A DNA stretch of 64,000 nt from Bacteroides ilei (GTDB lineage: Bacteria; Bacteroidota; Bacteroidia; Bacteroidales; Bacteroidaceae), in NCBI RefSeq assembly GCF_900128495.1, contig NZ_LT635801.1:3616200-3680199 (forward strand), given 5' to 3'. Positions 18,674 through 27,873 of the stretch are shown here, piece by piece. The notes beneath the pieces were generated by a model. The model ran no database searches. It saw only the letters and a program-made list of their open reading frames with translations, and was not told where the DNA came from. Every line of letters starts with the position of its first letter. Position 1 is the first letter of the stretch. Both the position numbers and the translations under genes were made by a program.

Positions 18674-19438
18674 ATGAAAACAAAGAATTTATTTGGAGTA
18701 CTGATGCTATTCCTGTTTACATTAACCTTTACTGGTTGTAAAGAAGATACAGATAAAGACAAACAGATATTTCATCTGTCGTTCGAAAAAAACTATTACG
18801 AACGTCCTTTAACGGGTGCAAAGAATATCATGATAAGAGGAGGAAACCGGGACTACACTATAGAAGTGAACAATCCTGAAATATTAGAAGCTACGGTAGA
18901 TTTGTCAAGCCCTATGGGAATGGGTGATTTAGAAATACATCCCAAACAGACTGGAAAGACAATAGTAAAAGTCCGCGATAATATTGTAAATGAGACAGTG
19001 GAACTGGAAATAAAGATTGTTGACAGTTATTTGAATTTAGTCCTTGCCAATCCTATGCAATCACCTTATAATGAAGGCGATGAGTTTTTCCTCATTAATA
19101 ATGAATCAAGAAGTTTCTATTTGTACGATGAAAATAAAGACTTGAAACAGACAGGCAGTTATAATTTTGTAGTAGAGAACAACGTACCGTACATGGAATT
19201 AACCTTCAATGAGAAATTAGAAGACAAATCTGTCTATAAATATGATTTGACAGGTACAAGTGAAAATACGTTTTTTGCTTTAAAGATACTATTAGGATGG
19301 GATTGGCACGAACAGATTGAAAGCATGGAAACAAGGGAAATTTCTCCTGCCACCATGAATGCTAAAGACGTAGAAACAGGAGTTCAGTATTATTTTGTTG
19401 TCGGCAATCATGATATGCCAGAGAATGTTTTAGAATAA
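18674..19438 (+). CDS. Lipoprotein following lgt
   Basis: 254 residues. The leader MKTKNLFGVLMLFLFTLTFT ends in the lipobox TGC, so it is a lipoprotein and a natural substrate for the upstream Lgt. The mature part has an Ig-like / BIg-type stretch (GGNRDYTIEVNNPEILEATVD...GKTIVKVRDN). The leader is nearly the same as those of the genes at 60274 and 57833, while the mature domains differ. Function unknown. Confidence 0.7.
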   Translation: MKTKNLFGVLMLFLFTLTFTGCKEDTDKDKQIFHLSFEKNYYERPLTGAKNIMIRGGNRDYTIEVNNPEILEATVDLSSPMGMGDLEIHPKQTGKTIVKVRDNIVNETVELEIKIVDSYLNLVLANPMQSPYNEGDEFFLINNESRSFYLYDENKDLKQTGSYNFVVENNVPYMELTFNEKLEDKSVYKYDLTGTSENTFFALKILLGWDWHEQIESMETREISPATMNAKDVETGVQYYFVVGNHDMPENVLE

Positions 19439-19695
19439 ATGAATCTAATATTTGTACAGGTCTTTATTCCGATCATGGTACTTGTTCATTCTGAAAATCA
19501 TGGCGGTAATGCCGAAACCGATAGTAATTTTATGATGTTCAATATTTCTCCTGCGGAACTATTAAAATCACATATCATTTTGAAGGAGTGTGCGAATAGC
19601 TCTCCCCGGCAGGGCAAATGCCGGGAGAGGCTTCAGCTTAAACGTCGTGGAACGTTTCTCAAGTAGGGGAAGTCTAATAATGAAATTATGTTTTC
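19439..19695. other. Spacer with gene remnant
   Basis: No intact gene. The minus strand from about 19547 to 19437 reads NIEHHKITIGFGITAMIFRM then NKYHDRNKDLYKY before a stop, which resembles the C-terminus of a membrane protein but has no start. A GC-rich hairpin lies at 19599-19631. Confidence 0.3.
19599..19631. terminator. GC-rich hairpin between convergent genes
   Basis: CTCTCCCCGGCA and TGCCGGGAGAG form an 11-12 bp stem with a short loop, between the rightward lipoprotein gene and the end of the leftward TonB receptor gene. There is no clear T-run. Confidence 0.45.
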
Positions 19696-22023
19696 TCACA
19701 TACGGTTTTTCTGACTGTCTCCGGCTCCGGTTCCCTTATATTTGCTCTTCGTAGCATTGAACTTGTATCGTATGGTCATACCGAAACTGCGGCGCGACTC
19801 TGGAGCAAATATTGTAAGGCGGTTACCGCTGTACACCAGTATGTCTGAAGATGAGGTATTGAAGAGGTCGTTAGCCTGCAGTTGGACTGACAATTTTCCA
19901 TCCAGGAATCCTTTATATAAGGAGAAATTTACCGAACTTCCCGGCTCAATGATACGGCAGCTGCCGTCTTCTCCCCGTGTGGAAGTTTCCAAATCTATGT
20001 TCAGCTGAAAATCCTTGGGAAAACTGAATGTATTGTCCCACTTGAAGAATCCGATAGGATTATTGAGGTTCTTGGACCCATCCGGTGTGTCCATCACAAA
20101 CCATTGCTGGCTGTACATGGCTGTGAACTGTGGCGACCATATACCAATTGTCGGCGATACAGATAAAGTGGCATTCAGTTTGTCCACCTTGGGAACATTG
20201 GTATACGTGAACAGAGAAATGGAAGGATCTGTATCCGAATAGGATTTGCTTATCTGTATCTGCATATCCTTAATCCGGCTGTAATTCATGTTGAAATACA
20301 ACCATTTCCAGGATGTATTGAGCGACAGGGTATTCTGTATCGAAGAACGCAGAAGCGGATTCCCGCTCTCATATGTATATTTATTGCCATAGATTACTGC
20401 ACTTGACAACCTGTTGTAGCTAGGTCGTTCTATATTGCCTGAATAACTTATCATTAGTTGGGTCTTACCTATAGGATATGACAGGGATATGGAAGGAAAT
20501 ACATTATCATATCTACGGCTTTGCTCATCCATCCTTTTCCCGGACTCATAGTAATCGGAGTTCAGATGCTCATACCTCACACCCGCCTCCGCTTGTAGTT
20601 GACCGAAGCTGTGTGCGTACATGGCAAAGGCAGATACGGCGTTTTCTTTGATTTTGTTTTCGTTGTCAGATATCACATGCTCATCGTTTACGTAGCTGTC
20701 TGTGCGGTTGCTGTAGGTATATTCACCGCCTATGGAGAAACTGCCACCCCATAACGGATGACCTACAATGAGTTTGGCTGCATAAAGTTCGTTCTGACTG
20801 TTACTCTGTGTATGGACAATGCTGTTTACTTCCGTCTTGTCTGATTGCCTGACATATTCATCTGTCACAATGGGATTATTATTGTCCAGCCACATTCCGT
20901 CTACATTCAAATCAACATTCCAGTCATTAAAACTACCGTTATAATAGGCATTTACCGTATGCTTATTATTTGTTGTGACTGAATGTGTGTGACTCTTGTT
21001 TTCTTCTTCCAGGGTATTATCCACATGAATCGAGGCATTCATGTTCAACCGCATCTCAATCTGAGGGCTTCTGTCAAAGTCATACCTTACTCCCATCACA
21101 TGATTTTCGTTAAACTGATAATTCAATGAAAGCATGGCTGCAATGTTCTGGGTATGAAACGGACTTTTCATATCCGAAATTTGTGTCCATACTTTATCAA
21201 GACAGGTTTTCTGTGTGAGAATCTTGTTCTCTTCAAACTTATTGTCCCTGCCGAATAACATTCCTCCGAGGTCGAACCCTCCCTTACGGTAATTGAAATT
21301 GAACTGGTCGAGCAGGGCGAGGTCATACTGGTATCCCAAGTATGCACGGTTGCTGAAGCCGAATCCTTCCCCCTGTGGCTTTTTGGTTATGATCCGTACA
21401 ACCGCTTTTACCGAAGCATCGTATCGGGCACCGGGATTACGGAGTACCTCTACACTCTTTATATTGTCGGACGACAGTTGGTCAAGCTCCGAACTGTTTC
21501 TCATTTTTCTTCCGTTGATGTAGATTTCCGCGGCTCCGCTTCCGAATACATTTACTGAGCCGTCTTCAGCCGATAAGCCTGGTATCTTGTCAAGCAGGTC
21601 ATTGCCTGTTCCGGCTTTTTCGAGCACACTTCCTGTTACGGTCGTTACCATGGCATTCCCTTTTACGCGTGTTTTAGGCAGATCGGCCTTAACTACTACT
21701 TCTCCTAGTCGTTGCGCATCCGCTACGAGCTGAATGGTACCGATATTGGCCGGTGATACAGGTCTGTACACCGTCTTATATCCGATGGAGGAAATTTTCA
21801 CTATCTGGTTTTCCGATGTTGTTTCCAGTGTGAAAGATCCGTCTTCACCGCTGATTGTTCCACTCACAAACGTCGAATCCGGCAGTGACAGCAGGACTAC
21901 ATTGGCGTATGGTAAAGGCTGCCTGTTTCCGTCTAGCAGTTTTCCGCTTACGGTCTGTGCCGACAGGCAGACAGGAATAAAACTGCCTATAAGCATAAAT
22001 AAGAATGCTTTCATTTCCTTCAT
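19696..22023 (-). CDS. TonB-linked outer membrane beta-barrel receptor
   Basis: 775 residues. Signal peptide MKEMKAFLFMLIGSFIPVCLSA, then a carboxypeptidase-regulatory-like domain (VSGKLLDGNRQPLPYANVVLLSL), a plug domain (LGEVVVKADLP...LLDKIPGLS...IYINGRKM) and an OMP_b-brl-type barrel. This class takes up unknown ligands or signals and lacks a SusD partner here. I start at ATG 22023 because the longer frame has a non-signal N-terminus and overlaps a promoter-like AACTTTGCAGC. The palindromic operator lies about 56 nt upstream. Confidence 0.85.
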   Translation of the reverse strand: MKEMKAFLFMLIGSFIPVCLSAQTVSGKLLDGNRQPLPYANVVLLSLPDSTFVSGTISGEDGSFTLETTSENQIVKISSIGYKTVYRPVSPANIGTIQLVADAQRLGEVVVKADLPKTRVKGNAMVTTVTGSVLEKAGTGNDLLDKIPGLSAEDGSVNVFGSGAAEIYINGRKMRNSSELDQLSSDNIKSVEVLRNPGARYDASVKAVVRIITKKPQGEGFGFSNRAYLGYQYDLALLDQFNFNYRKGGFDLGGMLFGRDNKFEENKILTQKTCLDKVWTQISDMKSPFHTQNIAAMLSLNYQFNENHVMGVRYDFDRSPQIEMRLNMNASIHVDNTLEEENKSHTHSVTTNNKHTVNAYYNGSFNDWNVDLNVDGMWLDNNNPIVTDEYVRQSDKTEVNSIVHTQSNSQNELYAAKLIVGHPLWGGSFSIGGEYTYSNRTDSYVNDEHVISDNENKIKENAVSAFAMYAHSFGQLQAEAGVRYEHLNSDYYESGKRMDEQSRRYDNVFPSISLSYPIGKTQLMISYSGNIERPSYNRLSSAVIYGNKYTYESGNPLLRSSIQNTLSLNTSWKWLYFNMNYSRIKDMQIQISKSYSDTDPSISLFTYTNVPKVDKLNATLSVSPTIGIWSPQFTAMYSQQWFVMDTPDGSKNLNNPIGFFKWDNTFSFPKDFQLNIDLETSTRGEDGSCRIIEPGSSVNFSLYKGFLDGKLSVQLQANDLFNTSSSDILVYSGNRLTIFAPESRRSFGMTIRYKFNATKSKYKGTGAGDSQKNRM

Positions 22024-22078
22024 TGAATAATAGCTTTTTGTTTCTGCTGCAAAGTTCCCGACTTCCCGGAATTTTTCC

Positions 22079-22096
22079 ACTACCCTACAGGGTAGT
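22079..22096. promoter_or_regulatory. 18-bp palindromic operator, copy 2
   Basis: ACTACCCTACAGGGTAGT, the same palindrome as at 16979 with AC in place of GT at the centre. It stands just upstream of the -33 region of the TonB receptor gene. The conserved downstream words GGAAAAAT and AACTTTGC support a shared promoter architecture. Confidence 0.6.
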
Positions 22097-22590
22097 TCTA
22101 CTAGGTATTCTGAAAAAGATGAGGATTGAGGAATAAACGTATCTTGGTCCGGAGATTATGGGCATATTGAAAAGATGATTATGAATATTGGTAAAAACGT
22201 CAAGGTGTTTGGAGGCAAGGAAGAAGGTGTTTTCCTTTAAAGATGAAATTGTTTTTTCCCGAAGATGAAGTTCTTTTCCCCAAAAAATGAAGGTCTTTTT
22301 ATCGGTACTTGTTTTTAGTGAGAGCAGATTTCACTATATTTGTTGTAATAAGATAGTTTTTATTTGACTATCAACAGATTGGAGCAAACTCGCACGAGAA
22401 CGGGCAATGGATAAGAAAAAGCCGGACTGTTCCGAACCGCTATATTTCTCATGCTTTCAAACAACTCATTATCTCATTTGCAAAGATAACATTTCTTTCT
22501 GAAAAGGCCGAATAAAAAGGCTATAATCTCTCCGCACAAACACACCTCAAAAGGAGAAGTCATACCGCAGCCGAGTCCCCATAACCACAG
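22097..22590. other. Gene-free left border of the conjugative element
   Basis: About 490 nt without a credible gene. It contains four 22-bp degenerate tandem repeats (22218-22305), a possible -7 box TATATTTG near 22336, and AT-rich DNA leading into the first structured leader. Composition changes from AT-rich to balanced at its right end, so the left edge of the conjugative element probably lies here. No clear attachment repeat was found. Confidence 0.45.
22218..22305. repeat. Four 22-bp degenerate tandem repeats
   Basis: Units at 22218-22239, 22240-22261, 22262-22283 and 22284-22305 share the pattern AGATGAAGGTTCTTTTCCCC with small changes. A 22-bp period puts each unit about two helical turns from the next, on the same DNA face, as in arrayed protein-binding sites. 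They lie about 300 nt before the first structured leader. Confidence 0.55.
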
Positions 22591-22720
22591 GCAAAGGTAA
22601 TTCGTGTTCTTCTCGTACAAGCAAGGCCAAGCCCTTCGGGTTCGTGGAAAAAATCATCCTCGCCCCGGTGGGCTTGCGGTATTTTTTCCCGAAGCCTTGC
22701 ATGTACGGAACACGACCTTT
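22591..22720 (+). ncRNA. Structured leader element, copy 1
   Basis: About 130 nt that fold into nested helices. Outer: TCGTGTTC with GAACACGA. Next: CGTACA with TGTACG, then GCAAGGC with GCCTTGC. A small hairpin GCCC-TTC-GGGT follows, then a long helix GGAAAAAAT with ATTTTTTCC capped by the invariant CATCCTCGCC ... TGCGGT. AAAGGT and ACCTTT may close the base. The same architecture recurs at 27692 and 35482 with different helix sequences. A second hairpin (TCCGGC / GCCGGA, 22743-22762) separates it from the DUF4121 start at 22783. Strand is assigned by the downstream genes. Confidence 0.75.
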
Positions 22721-22782
22721 TTAGGCCTGTAGTTATGGGAACTCCGGCCCCTGTAAGCCGGACTAACAAAAAATCAAATGTC

Positions 22783-23685
22783 ATGTTACAGAAAGCGAAG
22801 AAGAAGTACACGGTGGAAACACTCAAGCCATTGAATGTACAGTACGATCACGAACACTGGCTGATACAGCAGGACGTGGATATGGCCAACAATTATGTGG
22901 AACTGATAGAGAGGACACGCTCTGAAAAGACTCCGCAGGTCGGAGACAGACTCATCTATGTGGACCGATACGGGAAGTATTACGGCAACGCCCTCATCGA
23001 GAAACGGGAGGAAACGAGCGGACTGATCTCAATCTGCGAAGAGCCCTACATTCCCTTTGTCTGGGAAGAATATGACGGTATAGGACTGAGCGTCAGCGGA
23101 GGATCTTTCCACCATATTGACCCCAGGCAACTGACCTTCGTCAGATGGACGGAAGGAGCATTCAAGGACTGGGGAAACTGCGGAGCGTGTGCCAACGGTG
23201 CCGTCGCATTCACGGCAAGAGTTCCGTTATGGTCCTATTCCGAACCTGACCCGCTCTATGGCGATTTCACCACGGAGACATGGAGACAGTACTATCTGAC
23301 CAAGGATACAAGTCCGGACGCACGCAACCTGTACCAGGGTTTCGACAAGGCTTTCAGGACGGAAGAGGACTTCCAGCAGTTCCTGAATGACTACGAAGGG
23401 ACCGTGTTCAAGGGTAACTGGGAAAACCAGATCGTACTCTGGTGTTTCCGCCATGAAAACCGGTTCCTGCCGCAAAACGAATGGGACAAGATAGACGCTC
23501 CGGCCGTGGAACGGCGTCTCAACTTCCATCCCGAGCAGGTGAAACTGGTCAAGGACATGGACAGCCACATCACCTACTGTTACCGCATCAAATCCGAAAT
23601 GACAATCTCTAAAATAATACAGTTATGCAGACTACAGCGACAACAACAGCAGGCAGCCATACCGACCTGCTCACAGGAATCCTGA
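22783..23685 (+). CDS. DUF4121-like protein of conjugative elements
   Basis: 300 residues, soluble, with a Cys/Gly patch (DWGNCGACANGAVAF) and aromatic C-terminal half. It resembles DUF4121 proteins that accompany CTnDOT-type elements; their biochemical role is unknown. I start at ATG 22783 (MLQKAKKKYTVETLKPLNVQ), after the structured leader, not at 22735, which lies in the leader hairpin. It is the first gene of the 22783-27649 operon and overlaps the next by 61 nt. Confidence 0.7.
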   Translation: MLQKAKKKYTVETLKPLNVQYDHEHWLIQQDVDMANNYVELIERTRSEKTPQVGDRLIYVDRYGKYYGNALIEKREETSGLISICEEPYIPFVWEEYDGIGLSVSGGSFHHIDPRQLTFVRWTEGAFKDWGNCGACANGAVAFTARVPLWSYSEPDPLYGDFTTETWRQYYLTKDTSPDARNLYQGFDKAFRTEEDFQQFLNDYEGTVFKGNWENQIVLWCFRHENRFLPQNEWDKIDAPAVERRLNFHPEQVKLVKDMDSHITYCYRIKSEMTISKIIQLCRLQRQQQQAAIPTCSQES

Positions 23686-24566
23686 ACGTACAAGTGAGGA
23701 ACGAGGACAAGATTACAGAACAGGACCGGCAGTATTGCCAGCTCCAGCAGGACCAGCTTTACAATACGCTTGACCGGATTGACCGGTGGTACGCCATTTT
23801 CAAGGAAGAAGCGGAACAATACCGGGGAATCAAGAACTTCAGGTATGAGGATAACGGCAAGGTCACCATACGGAACTTCCATTTCAACTACAGCGGGGAG
23901 GATGACTATACCCACAACGAATTCAAACCGTTTGACCTCATCAACGAGCTTGCGGACAATAACTGCAATGCCAACGCGAACTTCGCCAACCGCATCGTTT
24001 CGTACTTCAACAGGAAATACAACGTCAATGTCCCTGTCCCGCAGATTGACGGACGGACACTGCGCATGGGTTTCCGTCCGGTCTACCAGACCTACGTGGA
24101 CACGGTCATCGAACACCTCGGAGGCAAAAGCTTCCGGGAGACCGCCGAGGAAGAGCTGCTGGCCCGTTTCCTGAAAACGGTACAGCCTGCCCGCTGGAGC
24201 AAGGTGAAGCCCGAGCTGAAAAAGGACAAGATCACATTCCCCGACATCGTGTACTGGGACAGCATCCACCTGGAATATCACCGGGAATACGAGTTCTCGT
24301 ATGACTGCGGAAGGAAAGTGGACATTTTCTGTGAGGGTATCGCATACGGAGCGGATGACGTGATAAACGGTTCAACCGGTATGATTATCGGCCTTGACGC
24401 CCGTAATGTGGACATATCGAAATGGTACGACCTCACCCTGACCAACGCCGAACAGATCAAGTTCTACAAGAACGGACGCATCGACATACGGTTCAAGGAC
24501 AGCCAGACCGCAGAGAACTGCTACAGACGGCTGCGACTGGACGAAATCACGCTCAGGGAAGACTGA
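23625..24566 (+). CDS. Uncharacterised ICE protein
   Basis: 313 residues, soluble, charged and aromatic, without motifs I can name. It begins inside the end of the DUF4121 gene (61-nt overlap, other frame), so the two are probably coupled. The middle part has NELADNNCNANANFANRIVS; the end is NAEQIKFYKNGRIDIRFKD. It lies 80 nt before the methyltransferase-helicase gene and is likely in the same transcript. Confidence 0.65.
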   Translation: MQTTATTTAGSHTDLLTGILNVQVRNEDKITEQDRQYCQLQQDQLYNTLDRIDRWYAIFKEEAEQYRGIKNFRYEDNGKVTIRNFHFNYSGEDDYTHNEFKPFDLINELADNNCNANANFANRIVSYFNRKYNVNVPVPQIDGRTLRMGFRPVYQTYVDTVIEHLGGKSFRETAEEELLARFLKTVQPARWSKVKPELKKDKITFPDIVYWDSIHLEYHREYEFSYDCGRKVDIFCEGIAYGADDVINGSTGMIIGLDARNVDISKWYDLTLTNAEQIKFYKNGRIDIRFKDSQTAENCYRRLRLDEITLRED

Positions 24567-24646
24567 TTCATGAAATACTTATTCCGGCACCCCGTAAGGC
24601 ATCCTTGCGGGGTGTCTTCGTTTCCAACCATTAAAAAAGAAAAGAC

Positions 24647-27600
24647 ATGTATGCCATCATACCCCAACAGATTCCCAAGGACAGGCGTGCCGAGGTCAAC
24701 GAAAAAATACTTTTCGCCATAGACTCCGGCAAGGACCTCGTCCCGAAGGAAAGCATCTACAACTGCTACACGGGCATCGGAGGACTGCACAACCTCCGAC
24801 AGTCGGACTTCGCCAGCTACCATGAATACGCCGAGGCCAAGAAAGAGTTCGAGATGGGACAGTTCTTCACCCCGCACGAGATATGCCGGAGCATGGTGGA
24901 GGCCCTTTCTCCGACATCGGCGGAAATGGTGCTTGACATGTGCTGCGGCATGGGCAACTTCTTCAACCATCTGCCCAACCTGCACAATACCTACGGATTC
25001 GACATCGACGGCAAGGCGGTAGCCGTTGCCAGATACCTCTACCCGGAGGCCCACATCGAAAAATGCGACATACAGCTGTACAGCCCCGAACAGCGTTTCG
25101 ACATCGTCGTGGGCAACCCACCCTTCAACCTGAGATTTGACTACCGCCTGTCACAGGAATATTACATGGACAAGGCATACGACGTGCTCGCCCCGGCCGG
25201 AATACTGATGATGATCGTCCCGCTCTCCTTCATGCAGAACGAATTCTGGGAAAAGACCCGCGTGGCGAAAGTCAACTCCAACTTCTCGTTTGTCGGCCAG
25301 ACGCGGCTGGAGCGTACAGCCTTCTCTTCGGTGGGTGTAGAGAACTTCGCCACTAAGGTCATGGTATTCCTCCGCCGTTCCCTCCATATAGAAATGCAGC
25401 CCTACAACGCGGAAGAATTTGTCAGCATGGAGGAGCTGAAGCGCCGCATCGCCGAAATACGGAAGATGAAACACCGGCTGCGCCTTGACCTGATGCGGGA
25501 AACCAACCGGATAGACCGTGAGGAGCTGGAAGCGTTCGAGTACAGGCTTGCCAAGTACATGTACGAGCTGAAGGCCCATGCCGTGCTGAACAGGCACATC
25601 GAAAAGGCGGAAGCGCTGGTGTCCAAATTCCGCAACCAGAAACCGCCGGAGGGTGCCACAAAGGAACAGATAAAGGAATGGGAACGCAAGAAGCTGACTA
25701 CAGGCAAGGTTCTCGGCATCATCCGCAGGTACATTACCTCGCAGAACATGGTGCCACGCAAGGAAGTGGCATTGGTGAAGACATCCTACGGTTTCAAACT
25801 GAAACAATACGCCCCCCGTCTGCTCGACAAGGTCACACACAAGGCCGCGGGCATCAACGACCTCATACTCGGAAGGGCCGAACTCCCGATGCCCGATGCC
25901 GTCACGGAAAAGAACATGCGGCAGATCCGTGCCGCCCGGAAACTGATACGGCGCAAACAGAGGCAGTATGAAATCCAGAACCTCCAGTTCGCGGAGATGC
26001 AGGAAGATGCCGGCCTGAAAGAATATCTGGACCGGTGTACATTCATCAACAAGGGCGGTGAGGTCTGCGAATTCACGGACTTGCAGAAACACGACCTGAA
26101 CCTCGTGCTGCAGAAACGCTATGCCCTGCTGAACTGGCAGCAAGGTTCGGGCAAGACCGCCGCCGTCTATCACCGGGCGAAATACCTGCTCAAGTTCCGG
26201 AGAGCAAGGAATGTCATCATACTGGCACCAGCCATCGCCACCAACATGACCTGGGTGCCGTTCCTGACTGTAAACAAGGAACGGTTCCGCACAATACAAA
26301 ACCTCAGAGACCTCGACCATGTACCGGAAGGAACCTTCCTTGTCGTCTCCACTTCCATGCTCGGCAAGCTGAAAAAAGGTCTGATGCGTTTCGTCAGACG
26401 CACTTGCGGGAAACTGTGCCTGGTCTTCGACGAGTCGGACGAAATCACCAATCCCACGTCACAGCGCACAAGGAACGTCCTGTGCATCTTCAGAAGAATC
26501 AGATACAAGATCCTCGATACCGGAACAACCACCCGCAACAACATCGCGGAGCTGTACAGCCAGTTCGAGCTGCTCTACAACAACTCCGTAAACATGATAT
26601 GCTGGAGCCCGCAGGTCTACCACGAGAACAGGGATCACGAAATAGAGGAAGAGAACAACCCGGATTACGGGACACCGTTTCCCGCCTTCAGGGGACACGT
26701 CCTCTTCCGCGCCTGTCACTGCCCGGGGAAAGCCACCGTTTTCGGCATAGAGAAACAGAACCAGGATGTCTACAACAAGGACGAGCTTTCCGAACTTATC
26801 GGCAAGACGATCATCACCCGTAAATTCAGGGATTTTGCGGGAGAGAAATACCGGGTACGTACGCATACTGTCCGCCCTTCGGAAGGAGAACACGAGGTGT
26901 ACCGTGTCATCATCGAGGAGTTCTGCCGCATCTGCGAACTGTACTACAACAGCACGGGAGACACGAAAAAGGATGCGGGGCTGAGACTCATGAGGCAGAT
27001 CAAGCTGCTTATCAAGGCCTGTTCGGTCCCGCACCTGATAGAGGGATATTACGGCGACGAATATCCCTCCAAGACCCGCTATATCGAAAGGCTCGTGAGG
27101 ACAATACCGGGCAAGGTGGCCATCGGGTGCACCACGCTGGCGGCCTTCGACCTCTATGAGAGCTATATCCGGGCACATTTACCCGACAGGCCGGTATTCG
27201 TGGTCAAGGGAGACGTGGCCTTCAGGAAACGTCAGAAAATCGTGACGGAGTTCGACTCCACCATCAACGGTATCCTGATATGCACGCAGCAGAGCCTGAG
27301 CAGCTCGGTGAACATACCTACCTGCAATGACGTGATACTGGAATCCCTGCAATGGAACATCCCACGTATGGAGCAGTTCTATTTCCGTTTCATCCGTCTG
27401 GACTCCAGAGAGATGAAGAACGTCCATTACGTCACCTATGAAGACTCGGTCGAACAGAACCTGATGGCCTTGGTACTGACCAAGGAGCGTCTGAACGAGT
27501 TCATCAAGACGGGTGAGGTAAAGGAGCAGTCCGAGATCTTCGAGGAGTTCGACATCACGATGTCCGTCATAGACAGCCTGCTCGTCCGTACGCAGGACAG

Positions 27601-27649
27601 CGAAGGCAAGATACACATCAGCTGGGGAAGCCAGCGAATAACAGAATGA
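24647..27649 (+). CDS. DNA adenine methyltransferase-SF2 helicase fusion
   Basis: 1000 residues. N-terminal N6-adenine methyltransferase: GQFFTPHEI (~71-79), SAM motif VLDMCCGMGNF (~95-105) and catalytic NPPF (~157-160). A helical linker of ~220 residues follows (~230-480). The C-terminal SF2 helicase has Walker A QGSGKT near 499, a Walker B variant DESD near 595, a TGTTTRN motif III, and a second RecA domain with KGDVAFRKRQKIV and a terminal QFYFRFIRLDS block. No nuclease domain is visible. Such fusions without nuclease, as in phage DarB-type proteins, can protect incoming DNA from restriction. That role here is inferred. Confidence 0.8.
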   Translation: MYAIIPQQIPKDRRAEVNEKILFAIDSGKDLVPKESIYNCYTGIGGLHNLRQSDFASYHEYAEAKKEFEMGQFFTPHEICRSMVEALSPTSAEMVLDMCCGMGNFFNHLPNLHNTYGFDIDGKAVAVARYLYPEAHIEKCDIQLYSPEQRFDIVVGNPPFNLRFDYRLSQEYYMDKAYDVLAPAGILMMIVPLSFMQNEFWEKTRVAKVNSNFSFVGQTRLERTAFSSVGVENFATKVMVFLRRSLHIEMQPYNAEEFVSMEELKRRIAEIRKMKHRLRLDLMRETNRIDREELEAFEYRLAKYMYELKAHAVLNRHIEKAEALVSKFRNQKPPEGATKEQIKEWERKKLTTGKVLGIIRRYITSQNMVPRKEVALVKTSYGFKLKQYAPRLLDKVTHKAAGINDLILGRAELPMPDAVTEKNMRQIRAARKLIRRKQRQYEIQNLQFAEMQEDAGLKEYLDRCTFINKGGEVCEFTDLQKHDLNLVLQKRYALLNWQQGSGKTAAVYHRAKYLLKFRRARNVIILAPAIATNMTWVPFLTVNKERFRTIQNLRDLDHVPEGTFLVVSTSMLGKLKKGLMRFVRRTCGKLCLVFDESDEITNPTSQRTRNVLCIFRRIRYKILDTGTTTRNNIAELYSQFELLYNNSVNMICWSPQVYHENRDHEIEEENNPDYGTPFPAFRGHVLFRACHCPGKATVFGIEKQNQDVYNKDELSELIGKTIITRKFRDFAGEKYRVRTHTVRPSEGEHEVYRVIIEEFCRICELYYNSTGDTKKDAGLRLMRQIKLLIKACSVPHLIEGYYGDEYPSKTRYIERLVRTIPGKVAIGCTTLAAFDLYESYIRAHLPDRPVFVVKGDVAFRKRQKIVTEFDSTINGILICTQQSLSSSVNIPTCNDVILESLQWNIPRMEQFYFRFIRLDSREMKNVHYVTYEDSVEQNLMALVLTKERLNEFIKTGEVKEQSEIFEEFDITMSVIDSLLVRTQDSEGKIHISWGSQRITE

Positions 27650-27691
27650 ACATGAACCGTATGGAGATGCCCGGAAGTCCCATTCCCACCG

Positions 27692-27819
27692 ACAAAGGTA
27701 GTCCGCGTCCCGCTCGGCTGAGCAAGGTCATGCCGCAGGCGGTTTTCGGGAAAATCATCCTCGCCGCAGCTGCGGTATTTTCCCGAAAAACCCTGCACAG
27801 CCGGGACACGGCACCTTTT
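27692..27819 (+). ncRNA. Structured leader element, copy 2
   Basis: Same fold as copy 1 with changed pairs: outer CGCGTCCCG with CGGGACACG (one mismatch), CGGCTG with CAGCCG, GCAAGGT with ACCCTGC (one mismatch), hairpin GCC-GCA-GGC, and helix TCGGGAAAAT with ATTTTCCCGA capped by the invariant CATCCTCGCC ... TGCGGT. AAAGGT/ACCTTT again close the base. It lies between the methyltransferase-helicase gene and the gene at 27874, with a GGAG...CTCC hairpin in between, and starts an operon of ten genes. Confidence 0.75.
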
Positions 27820-27873
27820 GGGAGTCGGTGGAATGGAACCCCCGGGCTCCACATACATAAAAAGAAAAATAAT

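Noticed and set aside
24521..27178. Long minus-strand frames opposite the methyltransferase-helicase gene
   Set aside because: They are shadows of GC-rich codons; their translations have no domain or signal pattern, while the plus frame has clear motifs.
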